This document shows positions 29,278 to 38,241 of a DNA stretch of 55,815 nucleotides, one piece after another. Source of the DNA: Vibrio bivalvicida (GTDB lineage Bacteria > Pseudomonadota > Gammaproteobacteria > Enterobacterales > Vibrionaceae); the NCBI RefSeq assembly GCF_001399455.2, contig NZ_LLEI02000027.1, positions 1 to 55,815 on the forward strand. The letters are read 5' to 3'. A model generated the notes under the pieces. The model was not told the DNA's origin and ran no database searches. It saw only the letters and a list, made by a program, of their open reading frames with translations. The position numbers and the translations under genes are program-made. Positions within the stretch are counted from its first letter, which is position 1. Each line of letters starts with the position of its first letter.

Positions 29278-30287
29278 GGTAGTAACCAACGTGTTCGCGA
29301 AGATTGAGAAAGTAACCAACTTAGTGTTAATGCCCCCGCTCCACTGAGCACAATCCATAGTGGGATAACCCACGCGGGGTGGCCTTGATGCCAAGCAAAC
29401 TCCTTCATAGGCCAGAGGAATATCGGATGAAGAATATAGATACCTAAACTGTGCTGGCTGATAAACCCGATCACTTTATTTGATGCTTCTGAAAGCCCCT
29501 CCCCAAAGTAGCGGCAGAGCATAAAGATCATACTCGCGGCCAGTACGACATTAAGAGTCTTGTACGAGAGCCATCGACCAACGGTATATTCATCTACAGC
29601 CAGACTATCAGTAATCACTGTATAGCCAGTGGCAAACAATGCCGTTAATCCAAGCACAGTAAATAATGCAACATAAACCTTGGTCAAAGGCACTCTCTGA
29701 TATAGTAAATAGCCTAGTGGTAGATAGCCACTGTACAACCACAGCTCATAATTCCAAGGCCCGTCGATTCTCAATAGAAACAGCAAAGTGGTCGCTAACC
29801 AAACAGCGACAAACGCGTACAGCGCACTGTCACCATATTGCCTAACCACCACCTGAAAAAACGGAATAACAAAATAGAGCGGAATAAAATAATAGAAGAA
29901 CCCCAAGTGGTAATAAGTAGCATGGGTAGCGCTGTCTGCCAAAACCTGCTTCACTTGAGCGGCATCAAAGCCATTAAGTCTCCAACCTGACAGATACGCA
30001 TAGAACAGTGACCATATTAAAAAGGGAACGAGGACCTTACCCAAACGCCTTTTGACATAATATTTGGCATCGAAGGGACGCTTGTCACTGAGCATCAATG
30101 CCCCGGTGATTAAGATAAACACAGGCACCGCCCAACGGCTGACGCTATTCACGCCGACAGCAGTAGCCCACTCACCAAAAGGGATCTGCCCAAGTTCGTG
30201 GCGGTACGGAGCAAGAACGTGAATCGCAATCACCGCAACCGCAGCTACGCATCGCAGTAAGTCAAAAAACAGAACTCTTTCTCTCAT
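29274..30287 (-). CDS. acyltransferase-3 family membrane O-acyltransferase
   Basis: 337 residues, about ten membrane helices. The N-terminal FFDLLRCVAAVAVIAIHVLAPY carries the conserved Arg and the His proposed to be catalytic in this family. Members O-acetylate surface polysaccharides, LPS or osmoregulated glucans; closest in size and feel to WecH-like proteins, but the target is not clear. GGAG precedes the ATG. No polysaccharide genes are nearby. Confidence 0.85.
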   Translation of the reverse strand: MRERVLFFDLLRCVAAVAVIAIHVLAPYRHELGQIPFGEWATAVGVNSVSRWAVPVFILITGALMLSDKRPFDAKYYVKRRLGKVLVPFLIWSLFYAYLSGWRLNGFDAAQVKQVLADSATHATYYHLGFFYYFIPLYFVIPFFQVVVRQYGDSALYAFVAVWLATTLLFLLRIDGPWNYELWLYSGYLPLGYLLYQRVPLTKVYVALFTVLGLTALFATGYTVITDSLAVDEYTVGRWLSYKTLNVVLAASMIFMLCRYFGEGLSEASNKVIGFISQHSLGIYILHPIFLWPMKEFAWHQGHPAWVIPLWIVLSGAGALTLSWLLSQSSRTRWLLP

Positions 30288-30327
30288 GCCACTCCCCTTG
30301 TACTAATAACCTATTGAATATAGCAAT

Positions 30328-30364
30328 AAAAAAGCTGACCTAAGTATTACCTTGGTCAGCTTTT
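30328..30364. terminator. terminator after arsJ
   Basis: Stem AAAAGCTGACC/GGTCAGCTTTT with a 13-base loop that itself contains complementary bases, and a T-run on the minus strand. Marks the end of the ars operon. Confidence 0.85.
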
Positions 30365-30387
30365 AGTCATGAAACAGTAGGAAATTT

Positions 30388-31608
30388 CTACGCTGTCGCG
30401 ATTTGTTTAATCTTAGGTAGCTTAATCGAAATGACGGTCGTCAAAGCAAGGAAAGCAAAAGAGACCCATAAGCACGCAGCTAAACCGGCCATCTGGAACA
30501 CAAACCCTGAAAGGATAGTACCAATCAAACGCCCCATCGCATTAGCCATATAGTAGAAACCGACATCAAGCGATACACCATCGCCTTTTGCATAGCTGAC
30601 GATCAGATACGAGTGTAGCGAAGAGTTGACGGCAAAAATAGCACCGAAAACCATCAAGCCTCCAACAATCACTAATTGTGGCTGCCAACCAACTTGTACA
30701 GCATAGGCGATACCCGCCGTGACAATAGCAAGCCCACCTGCCCATAGCATAGCGGCATGGCCATCCGGCACTTTACCTTGAGCCTTACCCGTGATCTTAG
30801 GGGCGATACCTTGGACAAAGCCGTAGGCAATCGTCCAAACAGCAAGGAAACCACCTACCCATGAGTGATCCCAACCAAATACACTGCCAAGGTAGATGGG
30901 CAGAGCTATCACAAACCATACATCACGAGCACCGAATAGAAACAGCCGTGCTGCCGAGAGGATGTTAATTGATTCTGACTTAGAGAATATCTGCTTAAAT
31001 TTGGGCTTAGTTTTCGCTTTACCCAAATCCGCTTCTAAACTCAATACACTTCCAATGAACACCAGTGTTAATACACCCGCCATGGCAAGCACGGCATATT
31101 TGAAGCCAATGGTAGAAAGCAGAAGGCCGCCAACAAAGAACCCCGCACCTTTTAATGCGTTCTTTGATCCCGTTAGAATAGCAATCCACTTATACAGTGA
31201 GCCTTGCTGCTGATCCGGAACCAATGTCTTGATTGAGCTTTTAGCACTCATCTTGTTGAGATCTTTAGCAATACCAGATAGTGCTTGTGCGGCCATGACC
31301 CAAGGGATAGTCAGCCATGCATTTGGTACCGCAAGCATTGACAGCGCGACTATTTGCATTGCAAGTCCAAGATTCATGGTTTTATTTAAACCGAGTCTCG
31401 CACCTAACCAGCCACCAATCAGGTTGGTGACTACGCCAAAAAACTCATAGAAGAGGAAAAGTGAGGCAATTTCTAACGAACTGTAGCCTAAATCATAGAA
31501 GTACAGCACCACCAGCATACGTAGCGCACCATCCGTGATGGTGAAATTCCAGTAGTTGAATGTCACCAACATATACTGGCGCACATTTTTGCTGAGATTG
31601 GAGAACAT
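30388..31608 (-). CDS. arsJ: organoarsenical (1-arseno-3-phosphoglycerate) efflux MFS permease
   Basis: 406 residues, twelve membrane segments of the major facilitator superfamily. The stretch NYWNFTITDGALRMLVVLYFYDLGYSS near the N-terminus and the loop GIAKDLNKMSAKSSIKTLVP look like ArsJ. In the known pathway a GAPDH forms 1-arseno-3-phosphoglycerate from arsenate and ArsJ exports it, giving arsenate resistance. The presence of arsR and a GAPDH gene in the same operon supports the call. The ATG at 31608 has GAGAGGG nine bases upstream; the longer frame starts at TTG. Confidence 0.92.
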   Translation of the reverse strand: MFSNLSKNVRQYMLVTFNYWNFTITDGALRMLVVLYFYDLGYSSLEIASLFLFYEFFGVVTNLIGGWLGARLGLNKTMNLGLAMQIVALSMLAVPNAWLTIPWVMAAQALSGIAKDLNKMSAKSSIKTLVPDQQQGSLYKWIAILTGSKNALKGAGFFVGGLLLSTIGFKYAVLAMAGVLTLVFIGSVLSLEADLGKAKTKPKFKQIFSKSESINILSAARLFLFGARDVWFVIALPIYLGSVFGWDHSWVGGFLAVWTIAYGFVQGIAPKITGKAQGKVPDGHAAMLWAGGLAIVTAGIAYAVQVGWQPQLVIVGGLMVFGAIFAVNSSLHSYLIVSYAKGDGVSLDVGFYYMANAMGRLIGTILSGFVFQMAGLAACLWVSFAFLALTTVISIKLPKIKQIATA

Positions 31609-31679
31609 AAGGTGAAACCCTCTCAATTGTGCAGCGAATAGAGCTTTTGATCACCCATGTACCAAAAGCACCATAAAGA

Positions 31680-32177
31680 TTATTGGTTAGCTACCGCTGT
31701 AATGTACTCAAGTTGCACTGGCTTAGTGAAAGCACCTGGCCGCAGCGCTTGAACTTCACGAACGATATCTTCCAGTTTCCACTGCTTTTCGAGCAATAGG
31801 TGGGCAGCAAAAAGCCCTGTACGACCAGAGCCCCCCATACAGTGCATCGCTACTTTACCGCCGCTATCAACGATTTTGTGTAACTCAGGGCTAGCGGTTT
31901 GCCACTTAACGGCAAACTCAGCACCTGGTGCGCAGTCATCTTCAATCTCAATTTGGAACCACTGCATACCAAGTTGCTGCGTTTTAGCCCCAAGCTCTGA
32001 GACATCTTTGCTGGCAAGTTCAGCGTCGTCTAATGCGGTCACAATCGCTTCAACACCTTGCTGTTGTAATTGTTTAAGCGAGCTGTCCAGATCAACACCT
32101 TTCGTCCCTGGACATGGAGTAAGCACTAACGCTCCGTTTTCTACATCTAATTGCCATATTGGATGTGTCATCGTCAT
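31680..32177 (-). CDS. dual-specificity/CDKN3-like protein phosphatase in the ars operon
   Basis: 165 residues. Contains the complete Cys-based phosphatase signature HCMGGSGRTG (His112, Cys113, Arg119: HC-x5-R). A preceding DD (80-81) could supply the general acid. The overall layout resembles bacterial dual-specificity or CDKN3-like phosphatases. It lies between the GAPDH and arsJ genes, and I recall similar genes in other Vibrio ars operons. Its role in arsenate detoxification is not established. The ATG at 32177 has AAGAGA upstream; a second ATG two codons later is possible. Confidence 0.82.
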   Translation of the reverse strand: MTMTHPIWQLDVENGALVLTPCPGTKGVDLDSSLKQLQQQGVEAIVTALDDAELASKDVSELGAKTQQLGMQWFQIEIEDDCAPGAEFAVKWQTASPELHKIVDSGGKVAMHCMGGSGRTGLFAAHLLLEKQWKLEDIVREVQALRPGAFTKPVQLEYITAVANQ

Positions 32178-32240
32178 CAATCTCTTAAAATTCTTATAGA
32201 ACCAATACTTAAAATAATTGGAGTTGCAGCTAGGCAACAA

Positions 32241-32292
32241 GTAAGTTCAGCCCTATGAGCATAGGGGCTCTATGTGATTAGGGTGAACTTAC
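32241..32292 (-). other. intra-operonic hairpin pair with alternative folds
   Basis: Outer arms GTAAGTTCA (32241-32249) and TGAACTTAC (32284-32292) are perfectly complementary. Inside, CCCTATG can pair either with CATAGGG next to it or, in shortened form (CCCTA), with TAGGG at 32279-32283 to extend the outer stem. The two folds exclude each other. Located between the GAPDH and phosphatase genes. Confidence 0.55.
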
Positions 32293-32329
32293 GCAGTTAA
32301 CAACGCTGCAGATTAAAGTATGAGGAGTA

Positions 32330-33331
32330 TTATGCTAAGCCAACTTTACGCACTAACTCAGCAGTACGTGTCGCATAACCCATCTCGTTGTCGTACCAAG
32401 CGTAGATTTTCACCATACGCTTACCGACGAGCATAGTTGATAGCGCGTCAACAATCGTAGAGCGTTGGTCACCTTTGTAGTCAATCGACACCAATGGACG
32501 TTCTTCAAAGCCCAGAATGCCTTTGAATTCACCTTGTGATGCTTGTTTGAGTAACGCGTTCACCTCTTCCGCGGTGGTATCTTGTTTCACTTCAAAGATA
32601 ATGTCGGTTAGTGAAGCGTTCGCCAGTGGTACACGCACTGCATGACCGTTAATGCGATTTTCTAGTTCAGGGAAAATCTCAACAATCGCTTTCGCACTGC
32701 CCGTCGTAGTTGGAATTAAGCTCATACCACAAGCACGCGCACGACGAAGATCTTTATGCGGTGCGTCAAGAATAGTTTGCGTGTTGGTCAAATCATGTAT
32801 GGTAGTGAACGACGCATTTTCAATGCCTAACTTCTCATTGATGACCTTAACAATCGGAGCGATACAGTTAGTTGTACAAGAAGCGGCAGTCACTATCTGA
32901 TGAACCACTGGATCGAATATCTCGTCATTCACGCCAACAACAATGTTCGCAATGCCTTGTTCTTTTACTGGCGCCGATACAACAACACGTTTAACACCTT
33001 GAGCTAGGTACTTGTTGAGGAATGAAGACTTGCGATGTACACCTGTAGCCTCAATCACCACATCGCAACCAGACCAGTCGACCGCATCAATCTCTTTCTC
33101 TTGAGTGGTATTGATAACCTGACCATTGATTAGGATTTGATTGCCTTCGGCTTTGACTTCGTGATGCCAGCGACCTTGCACTGAATCGAACTCTAGCAGA
33201 TGTGCAAGCGTCGCAGTATCACCTGCTACATCATTAATCTGGACAAATTCTAGCTCCTGCCAATCAAAAGCCGCTCGAAGCGCTAAACGTCCAATACGAC
33301 CGAAACCGTTAATACCTACTTTAATTGCCAT
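32330..33331 (-). CDS. ArsJ-associated glyceraldehyde-3-phosphate dehydrogenase
   Basis: 333 residues. NAD-binding [10 protein letters not shown] (7-16), catalytic Cys152 in ASCTTNC and His179 in [10 protein letters not shown]. Within the ars operon such enzymes use arsenate in place of phosphate to make 1-arseno-3-phosphoglycerate for ArsJ to export. The C-terminal region ([16 protein letters not shown]) is standard GAPDH. It differs from typical glycolytic GapA in many positions (for example IVVGVND and [14 protein letters not shown]) and lies immediately after arsR, so it is assigned to arsenic metabolism rather than glycolysis. Confidence 0.92.
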   Translation of the reverse strand: MAIKVGINGFGRIGRLALRAAFDWQELEFVQINDVAGDTATLAHLLEFDSVQGRWHHEVKAEGNQILINGQVINTTQEKEIDAVDWSGCDVVIEATGVHRKSSFLNKYLAQGVKRVVVSAPVKEQGIANIVVGVNDEIFDPVVHQIVTAASCTTNCIAPIVKVINEKLGIENASFTTIHDLTNTQTILDAPHKDLRRARACGMSLIPTTTGSAKAIVEIFPELENRINGHAVRVPLANASLTDIIFEVKQDTTAEEVNALLKQASQGEFKGILGFEERPLVSIDYKGDQRSTIVDALSTMLVGKRMVKIYAWYDNEMGYATRTAELVRKVGLA

Positions 33332-33355
33332 AATTTTATCTCTTGCGTTGCTTAA

Positions 33356-33697
33356 TTACTGACAGCAAACAGGTCGCGCCTGAATTGCATGAAGTCGTTC
33401 AATATCTTGTTGGTACTCTGTTTTAAGGCAGTTAGAAGCAACAAGATCATCAATCAATTTTTTCATCCATCCCGGTAAATCAGCAGCTAAACGGTAGAAC
33501 ACCCATTGCCCCTGACGGACATCAACCAAAATGCCATTTGAGCGTAGCTGAGCCAGATGACGAGAAATTTTCGGTTGGCTCTCTTGTAGCGCTTCGGTCA
33601 ATTCACCCACACACAAACACTCTTCGCGCATAATCAACATCAGGCAGCGAACACGAGTTTCATCAGACAACAACTTAAAGAATTGGTGAGGTAACAT
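33356..33697 (-). CDS. arsR: ArsR/SmtB-family arsenic-responsive repressor
   Basis: 113 residues. Winged helix-turn-helix with ECLCVGELTEALQESQPKISRHLAQL; Cys27 and Cys29 form a C-x-C pair in the DNA-binding helix region as in arsenite-sensing ArsR (ELCVCDL in E. coli). A C-terminal Cys-Cys (111-112) could add ligands. Leads the arsR-GAPDH-phosphatase-arsJ operon, with only 24 bp to GAPDH. An inverted repeat upstream is the likely operator. Confidence 0.92.
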   Translation of the reverse strand: MLPHQFFKLLSDETRVRCLMLIMREECLCVGELTEALQESQPKISRHLAQLRSNGILVDVRQGQWVFYRLAADLPGWMKKLIDDLVASNCLKTEYQQDIERLHAIQARPVCCQ

Positions 33698-33707
33698 AGA
33701 ACATACT

Positions 33708-33721
33708 CATATATGGATATG
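33708..33721. promoter_or_regulatory. putative ArsR operator
   Basis: Inverted repeat CATAT-ATGG-ATATG about 11 bp before the arsR start, within A/T-rich promoter DNA that extends to about 33740. Position and symmetry fit ArsR autoregulation; the match to a defined consensus was not tested. Confidence 0.45.
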
Positions 33722-33794
33722 CGTATATATTCATTTAAAAATGAGCTTAGATCAAGCCTGACATATGCATTGTCATAAAAGCTTAATAAATAAA

Positions 33795-35033
33795 CTAAAC
33801 GATGGTGTTGAGATCTTGGCTCCAGCGCTGAGCCTGAGAAATACGTGGCATAACTTCATTAAGTGATAGGTTAAGCTGCTCACACGCTGCTTCCATCCCC
33901 TGCCAATCTGCGCTTTCGTAGCACTCTTCCAGTCTGAGAAGGTCGCCAAAAGGGCCTTGCCTCTCTAACAAAGCGACCTTGATTGCCGCCGCTAAAGGGA
34001 GTTGCTCCACTAGGTCTTTAAGGGACATATCCAACATGGAGTCCAGCAGAGACAGTAAGCCAATCAGGAAAGCTTGTTCGCGGAATTGGTTGAAAGGATT
34101 GTCATTTGCCATCAGCAAGAAAAACTGGGCTCGCTGCAAACATAAGGTATAGATTTCTTTCGGCTTGTTAGCGGAAACGAACGAGGCAACCGCTAAAGAA
34201 ACGAAGATTTTAAGCTTATCTTGACCAAGGTAGACCAAAGCCTGACGGAAAGAAGAGATAGGGACTGCGATACGGTTCGACATGGTATTAACGAAGCGCA
34301 GCAGTTTATACGACAGTGCCACGTCACGAGCGACGATTCGCTCGACCTTTTCAAAATCGACCTCCGACTGGCACACTTCTTTGAACAGCTCCATCGCTAT
34401 AGCGTGCTGAGGGCTGACATAACGTTGTCGGACAATTTGTGGCTTGCTGAAAAAATAACCCTGAAAAAAACTAAAACCCGCGGATCGCGTCGCAAGAAAC
34501 TCTTCCTCTGTTTCGACTCGCTCTGCAAGAAACTTACGTTTGATTCCCTTAGCTAAACGCTCCTTAACCAGAGCACAAGACTCTTCAAGCCCGGTCGCCA
34601 TAATATCGATTTTGACTATTTGCACATACGGAAGAAACCGTTCCCACTCCGGCTTATAAACAAAATCATCCAGTGCAATTAAGTAACCACTGGCATGAAT
34701 CTGCTTGATCGCTGCAAACAACTCATCATCTGGCGTACAGGTTTCCAGCACCTCAACGACGATTTGATCCTTAGGCAAAGAAAGGGGTAATAAACGTACT
34801 AAACTAGTGTGAGGAAAATTGATAAAACAGCGTGATGTTGCCAAGGCTGGATTAGTGCCTATGGATAGAAAATTTTCAACAATCAGGCGGTATGTCGCCC
34901 GATTAGATTCAACATGAGCAGGGTACGCGTTGTTTTCACCGTCGCGAAACAGCAACTCATACCCTAGAGTTTGTCGCTTGGCATTGAGTATAGGCTGGCG
35001 AGCCACATAGGTGTCTCTCATCCGATTAGGCAT
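33795..35033 (-). CDS. EAL-HDOD (YuxH-like) signalling protein
   Basis: 412 residues. N-terminal EAL domain (about 8-200) in which the signature reads ELL (Glu26, YELLFR); Asn72, Glu94, Asp122/123, Lys141 and Glu171 sit where metal and substrate ligands are expected, but the loop-6 motif DDFGxG is DDFVYK, so c-di-GMP hydrolysis is doubtful. The C-terminal HDOD domain (about 205-395) includes LSYKLLRFVNT. Proteins of this type act as signal integrators in Vibrio motility and biofilm control. Starts 9 bp after the rhtB stop, so the two are likely co-transcribed. Confidence 0.88.
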   Translation of the reverse strand: MPNRMRDTYVARQPILNAKRQTLGYELLFRDGENNAYPAHVESNRATYRLIVENFLSIGTNPALATSRCFINFPHTSLVRLLPLSLPKDQIVVEVLETCTPDDELFAAIKQIHASGYLIALDDFVYKPEWERFLPYVQIVKIDIMATGLEESCALVKERLAKGIKRKFLAERVETEEEFLATRSAGFSFFQGYFFSKPQIVRQRYVSPQHAIAMELFKEVCQSEVDFEKVERIVARDVALSYKLLRFVNTMSNRIAVPISSFRQALVYLGQDKLKIFVSLAVASFVSANKPKEIYTLCLQRAQFFLLMANDNPFNQFREQAFLIGLLSLLDSMLDMSLKDLVEQLPLAAAIKVALLERQGPFGDLLRLEECYESADWQGMEAACEQLNLSLNEVMPRISQAQRWSQDLNTIV

Positions 35034-35042
35034 GATAGCTGA

Positions 35043-35660
35043 CTACGCTTTTGCTGCCGCTAATAGAGCCCCACAGCCCATAAACATAGAGCCAAAGACT
35101 TTATTAATGCGCGACATGATCTTATCAGAGCGAATAAAGCGCCCCATTTGCGCCGCCAAGCTGGTATAGCCCAACATCACGCACGCGTCGATCGTCACAG
35201 TTGTCACACCCAATACCATAAGTTGGGTTAGTTGATCTTTAGTTGGGTCTATAAACTGTGGAAACAAAGCAACTAAAAACACAATAGACTTAGGGTTAGT
35301 CAGGTTGATCAATACTGCTTTACGCATCAAACTCCTGCTCGATAGGTGCTGAGTCGCTTCCGTGGCTGCTAAGCTAGAGTGATCGCGCCACTTTTGAATA
35401 CCTAACCAAACCAAGTAAGCGGCACCCACCCATTTGATTATACTAAAGGCGAACGCAGACTGAGCCACCAACGCACCAATGCCAGCACCAACCAACATAA
35501 TATGGATAGTTAGACCAATCTGAAGCCCTACAATTGCCGCCAGCGAACGACGAGTACCATAGCTCAAACCGTTACTAATTGAGTTCACCGTGCCAGACCC
35601 CGGCGCTAAGCTAAAAACAATCGCGGTGACCACATAAGCAAGCCAAACGTGCATATCCAT
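35043..35660 (-). CDS. rhtB: homoserine/homoserine-lactone efflux protein, LysE/RhtB family
   Basis: 205 residues, six membrane helices. SLAPGSGTVNSISNGLSYG near the N-terminus and FVNLTNPKSIVFLVALFPQF-type core (here VLINLTNPKSIVF) align closely with E. coli RhtB. Exports homoserine, its lactone and related amino acids. Divergent from pldB, matching the rht-pldB-yigL neighbourhood of E. coli. Could also be another LysE-family exporter with a different substrate. Confidence 0.88.
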   Translation of the reverse strand: MDMHVWLAYVVTAIVFSLAPGSGTVNSISNGLSYGTRRSLAAIVGLQIGLTIHIMLVGAGIGALVAQSAFAFSIIKWVGAAYLVWLGIQKWRDHSSLAATEATQHLSSRSLMRKAVLINLTNPKSIVFLVALFPQFIDPTKDQLTQLMVLGVTTVTIDACVMLGYTSLAAQMGRFIRSDKIMSRINKVFGSMFMGCGALLAAAKA

Positions 35661-35746
35661 AGTATTTCCTCTCGACTAAATGCAGCTAGAGACACATAAT
35701 CTAACTCTGTCGCAAAAATGAAACCGTAATCAGGCGCTTAACAACC

Positions 35747-36733
35747 ATGAATGATTCAAGCTTCAACATTACTCCTTCTTATACTCAAGAGTCCAATTTT
35801 GAGCAAGCAATCAATAACAATATTGCTAAATTATGGGAGTCTAGAGAAGAAGGTTATATAAAATCGTTCGATAAAACCGCGCTGTACTGGATTAAGCTCA
35901 CTTCCCCAGAGCACAACAAAGCCATAGTCGTTGTCAATGGGCGTATTGAGTGCACCATAAAATACCAAGAGCTATTTTACGACCTATTCCACCAGGGTTA
36001 CGATATTTATTCTTACGACCATCGTGGCCAAGGTTTGTCTGACCGCCTCATTGAAGACAAGCAGATGGGCTATGTTGAAGAATTCGATGACTACGTCAAA
36101 GACTTCGACAAGCTGCTGCATCATTTCAGCTTAGACATGTATCAGAAGCGCTACTTATTGGGCCACTCAATGGGGGGGAACATCGCAACTCGTTATCTGC
36201 AAACCTACGACTACCCATTTGATGCCGTTTCGCTCAGTGCACCTATGTACGGCGTGGATTTACCTTGGCATTTAAAGCCTATTGCGACAATTCTAGGCCA
36301 AATATTAACCGCTATTTATCCCAAACCCACATTCGCTCCAGGCCAGATGGCTTATTTCCCCAAACCATTTGACGGTAACTTACTAAGTCAAAGCGATGTC
36401 CGCTATCACTGGTTTCGTGATCTCTATGATCAACAACCTGAGCTTAAAATTGGTGGTGCAAGCACGCGTTGGGTGTGGCAGGGGCTGATGTCATGTAAGC
36501 AGTGCTATTTAATGACTCGCCACCTAAAGGCCCCTTTATTGGTCATGCAAGCGAGTGATGACCAAATCGTGTCAAATCAAGCTCAAATACGTTTTATGAA
36601 AAAACTTGCTCGCACCAATACCCAATGCGCATTTAAGATCGTTCACGGTGCGAAGCACGAGCTACTGTTTGAAAAAGATGAGCTTCGCAACCAAGCCCTT
36701 GATACCACATTGACCTTTTTCGAACAGCACTAA
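35747..36733 (+). CDS. pldB: lysophospholipase L2-like alpha/beta hydrolase
   Basis: 328 residues. Nucleophile elbow GHSMGGN (Ser141), catalytic Asp in MQASDDQIV and His in GAKHELLFE. Hydrolyses lysophospholipids at the cytoplasmic face of the inner membrane. No signal peptide. Followed by yigL, as in E. coli. Confidence 0.93.
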   Translation: MNDSSFNITPSYTQESNFEQAINNNIAKLWESREEGYIKSFDKTALYWIKLTSPEHNKAIVVVNGRIECTIKYQELFYDLFHQGYDIYSYDHRGQGLSDRLIEDKQMGYVEEFDDYVKDFDKLLHHFSLDMYQKRYLLGHSMGGNIATRYLQTYDYPFDAVSLSAPMYGVDLPWHLKPIATILGQILTAIYPKPTFAPGQMAYFPKPFDGNLLSQSDVRYHWFRDLYDQQPELKIGGASTRWVWQGLMSCKQCYLMTRHLKAPLLVMQASDDQIVSNQAQIRFMKKLARTNTQCAFKIVHGAKHELLFEKDELRNQALDTTLTFFEQH

Positions 36734-36842
36734 AATAGGAAATACCATAGGGTGATCTTTACCCTCTTTTTCCCCTTTATGTTCAAGTAAACTTACCCTC
36801 TCAACCCTAATGGGTAACTAACGCTGTACATACGAGGGTGAC

Positions 36843-37670
36843 ATGACCAAAACACGTAAAGATACTCCTTTTCACATTGTAGCCTCTGACCTTGATGGCA
36901 CTTTACTCGCACCGAACCACCAACTGAGCGAGTTTTCTAAACAAACTCTCAAAGCGCTACACGAAAAAGGTTTCACATTTATCTTTGCGACTGGGCGTCA
37001 CCACATTGATGTGGCAGGTATTCGCGAAATCGCCGGAATTCCAGCTTATATGATCACCTCTAACGGTGCCCGTGTTCATGACCAAAACGATCAACTGATG
37101 TACAGCAACAATGTCCCACAAGAGCTAGTCCAGCCAGTGATCGATGTGATCAGCGAAGATCCAAGCATTTTTATCCACATGTATCAAAACGAAGATTGGT
37201 TACTCGATCGAGAGGATGAAATGCTGGCTAAATTCCACAGCGAGTCTGGCTTTAGCTATAAGCGCTTCAACGCTTCTAAAGCACCTAGCGATGGTATCGC
37301 AAAAATCTTTTTTACCCATCCAGATCAAGATCACGATCACCTAGTCACATTTGAAAATAAACTGCGTGAAAAGTTTGGCGATAAGCTAAATATCGCTTTC
37401 TCTACCCCGTGGTGCCTAGAAGTCATGGCTGCAGAAGTATCAAAAGGCCATGCACTTGAAGCAGTAGCGAAATCGTTAGACTTGAACTTAGAAAACTGTA
37501 TTGCTTTTGGTGATGGAATGAATGACGCCGAGATGCTAGAAATGGCCGGCAAAGGTTTGGTGATGGGTACCTCGCATCACAAGGTCAAAGAGGCGCTACC
37601 AAACAATGAAGTGATTGGCAGCAATGAAGATGATGCTGTGGCTCACTACCTGCACGATAATCTTTTTTAG
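36843..37670 (+). CDS. yigL: Cof-type HAD-IIB sugar-phosphate/pyridoxal-phosphate phosphatase
   Basis: 275 residues. HAD motif I SDLDGTLL (Asp16, Asp18), motif II ITSNGA, motif III Lys in VSKGHALEAV, and motif IV FGDGMNDAEML. Matches YigL by family and by its place after pldB. E. coli YigL dephosphorylates pyridoxal phosphate and sugar phosphates such as glucose-6-phosphate. A GAGGGTG lies just before the ATG. Confidence 0.92.
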   Translation: MTKTRKDTPFHIVASDLDGTLLAPNHQLSEFSKQTLKALHEKGFTFIFATGRHHIDVAGIREIAGIPAYMITSNGARVHDQNDQLMYSNNVPQELVQPVIDVISEDPSIFIHMYQNEDWLLDREDEMLAKFHSESGFSYKRFNASKAPSDGIAKIFFTHPDQDHDHLVTFENKLREKFGDKLNIAFSTPWCLEVMAAEVSKGHALEAVAKSLDLNLENCIAFGDGMNDAEMLEMAGKGLVMGTSHHKVKEALPNNEVIGSNEDDAVAHYLHDNLF

Positions 37671-37696
37671 ATAGCGGCTATCGCAATCAATTCAAT

Positions 37697-37722
37697 ACAG
37701 GCTGCATTACGCAGCCTGTTTT
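37697..37722. terminator. terminator after yigL
   Basis: Stem ACAGGCTGC/GCAGCCTGT, loop ATTAC, T4 on the plus strand. Confidence 0.85.
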
Positions 37723-37732
37723 GTTATCGCAG

Positions 37733-38203
37733 TTACCTTTGGCTAGGTAGTTTTTCTTTATCTAAAATCGCAGCCCACTCTTGCTCGGTGACTGGCATGA
37801 TGGACAGCCGATTACCCCTTTTCACCAGCGGCATATTTTCTAGTTCTGGCATTGTTTTCAGTACTGTCAGTGGGATCAAACGATCTGTCTTACGCACGAA
37901 CTCGATATCAACCATAAACCAGCGTGAATTGTCTGGTGTTGATTTCGGGTCGTAATAATCACTTTCAGGATCAAACGAAAAATGGTCGGGGTATGACTCC
38001 TTCACCACCTTCGCAATCCCTGCCACTCCGACTTTCTTACAAGATGAGTGATAGATCAGCACCAAATCACCGAGTTTGACTTGATCACGCATCATGTTAC
38101 GTGCCTGATAATTACGTACTCCTTCCCAGCATGAGGTATTTTGTGTTCGGAGTGTGTCAATAGAAAAGGTGTCTGGTTCAGTTTTGAATAGCCAATATGC
38201 CAT
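37733..38203 (-). CDS. EVE-domain protein
   Basis: 156 residues, the whole protein being one EVE (PUA-like) domain: AYWLFKTEPDTFSIDTL at the start, CWEGVRNYQARNMMRDQVKLGDLVLIYHSS and GNRLSIMPVTEQEW are strongly conserved in the family (YTH/PUA-like fold). EVE domains bind modified nucleobases; stand-alone bacterial members have no settled role. The start lies 38 bp from the divergent lipoprotein gene. Confidence 0.92.
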   Translation of the reverse strand: MAYWLFKTEPDTFSIDTLRTQNTSCWEGVRNYQARNMMRDQVKLGDLVLIYHSSCKKVGVAGIAKVVKESYPDHFSFDPESDYYDPKSTPDNSRWFMVDIEFVRKTDRLIPLTVLKTMPELENMPLVKRGNRLSIMPVTEQEWAAILDKEKLPSQR

Positions 38204-38241
38204 AATAGGCTCCGCCAGTTTCTTAATAGGGAAGATATAGC

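Noticed and set aside
32330..33331. Glycolytic gapA
   Set aside because: It lies in the ars operon directly after arsR and differs from typical GapA; assigned to arsenate metabolism.
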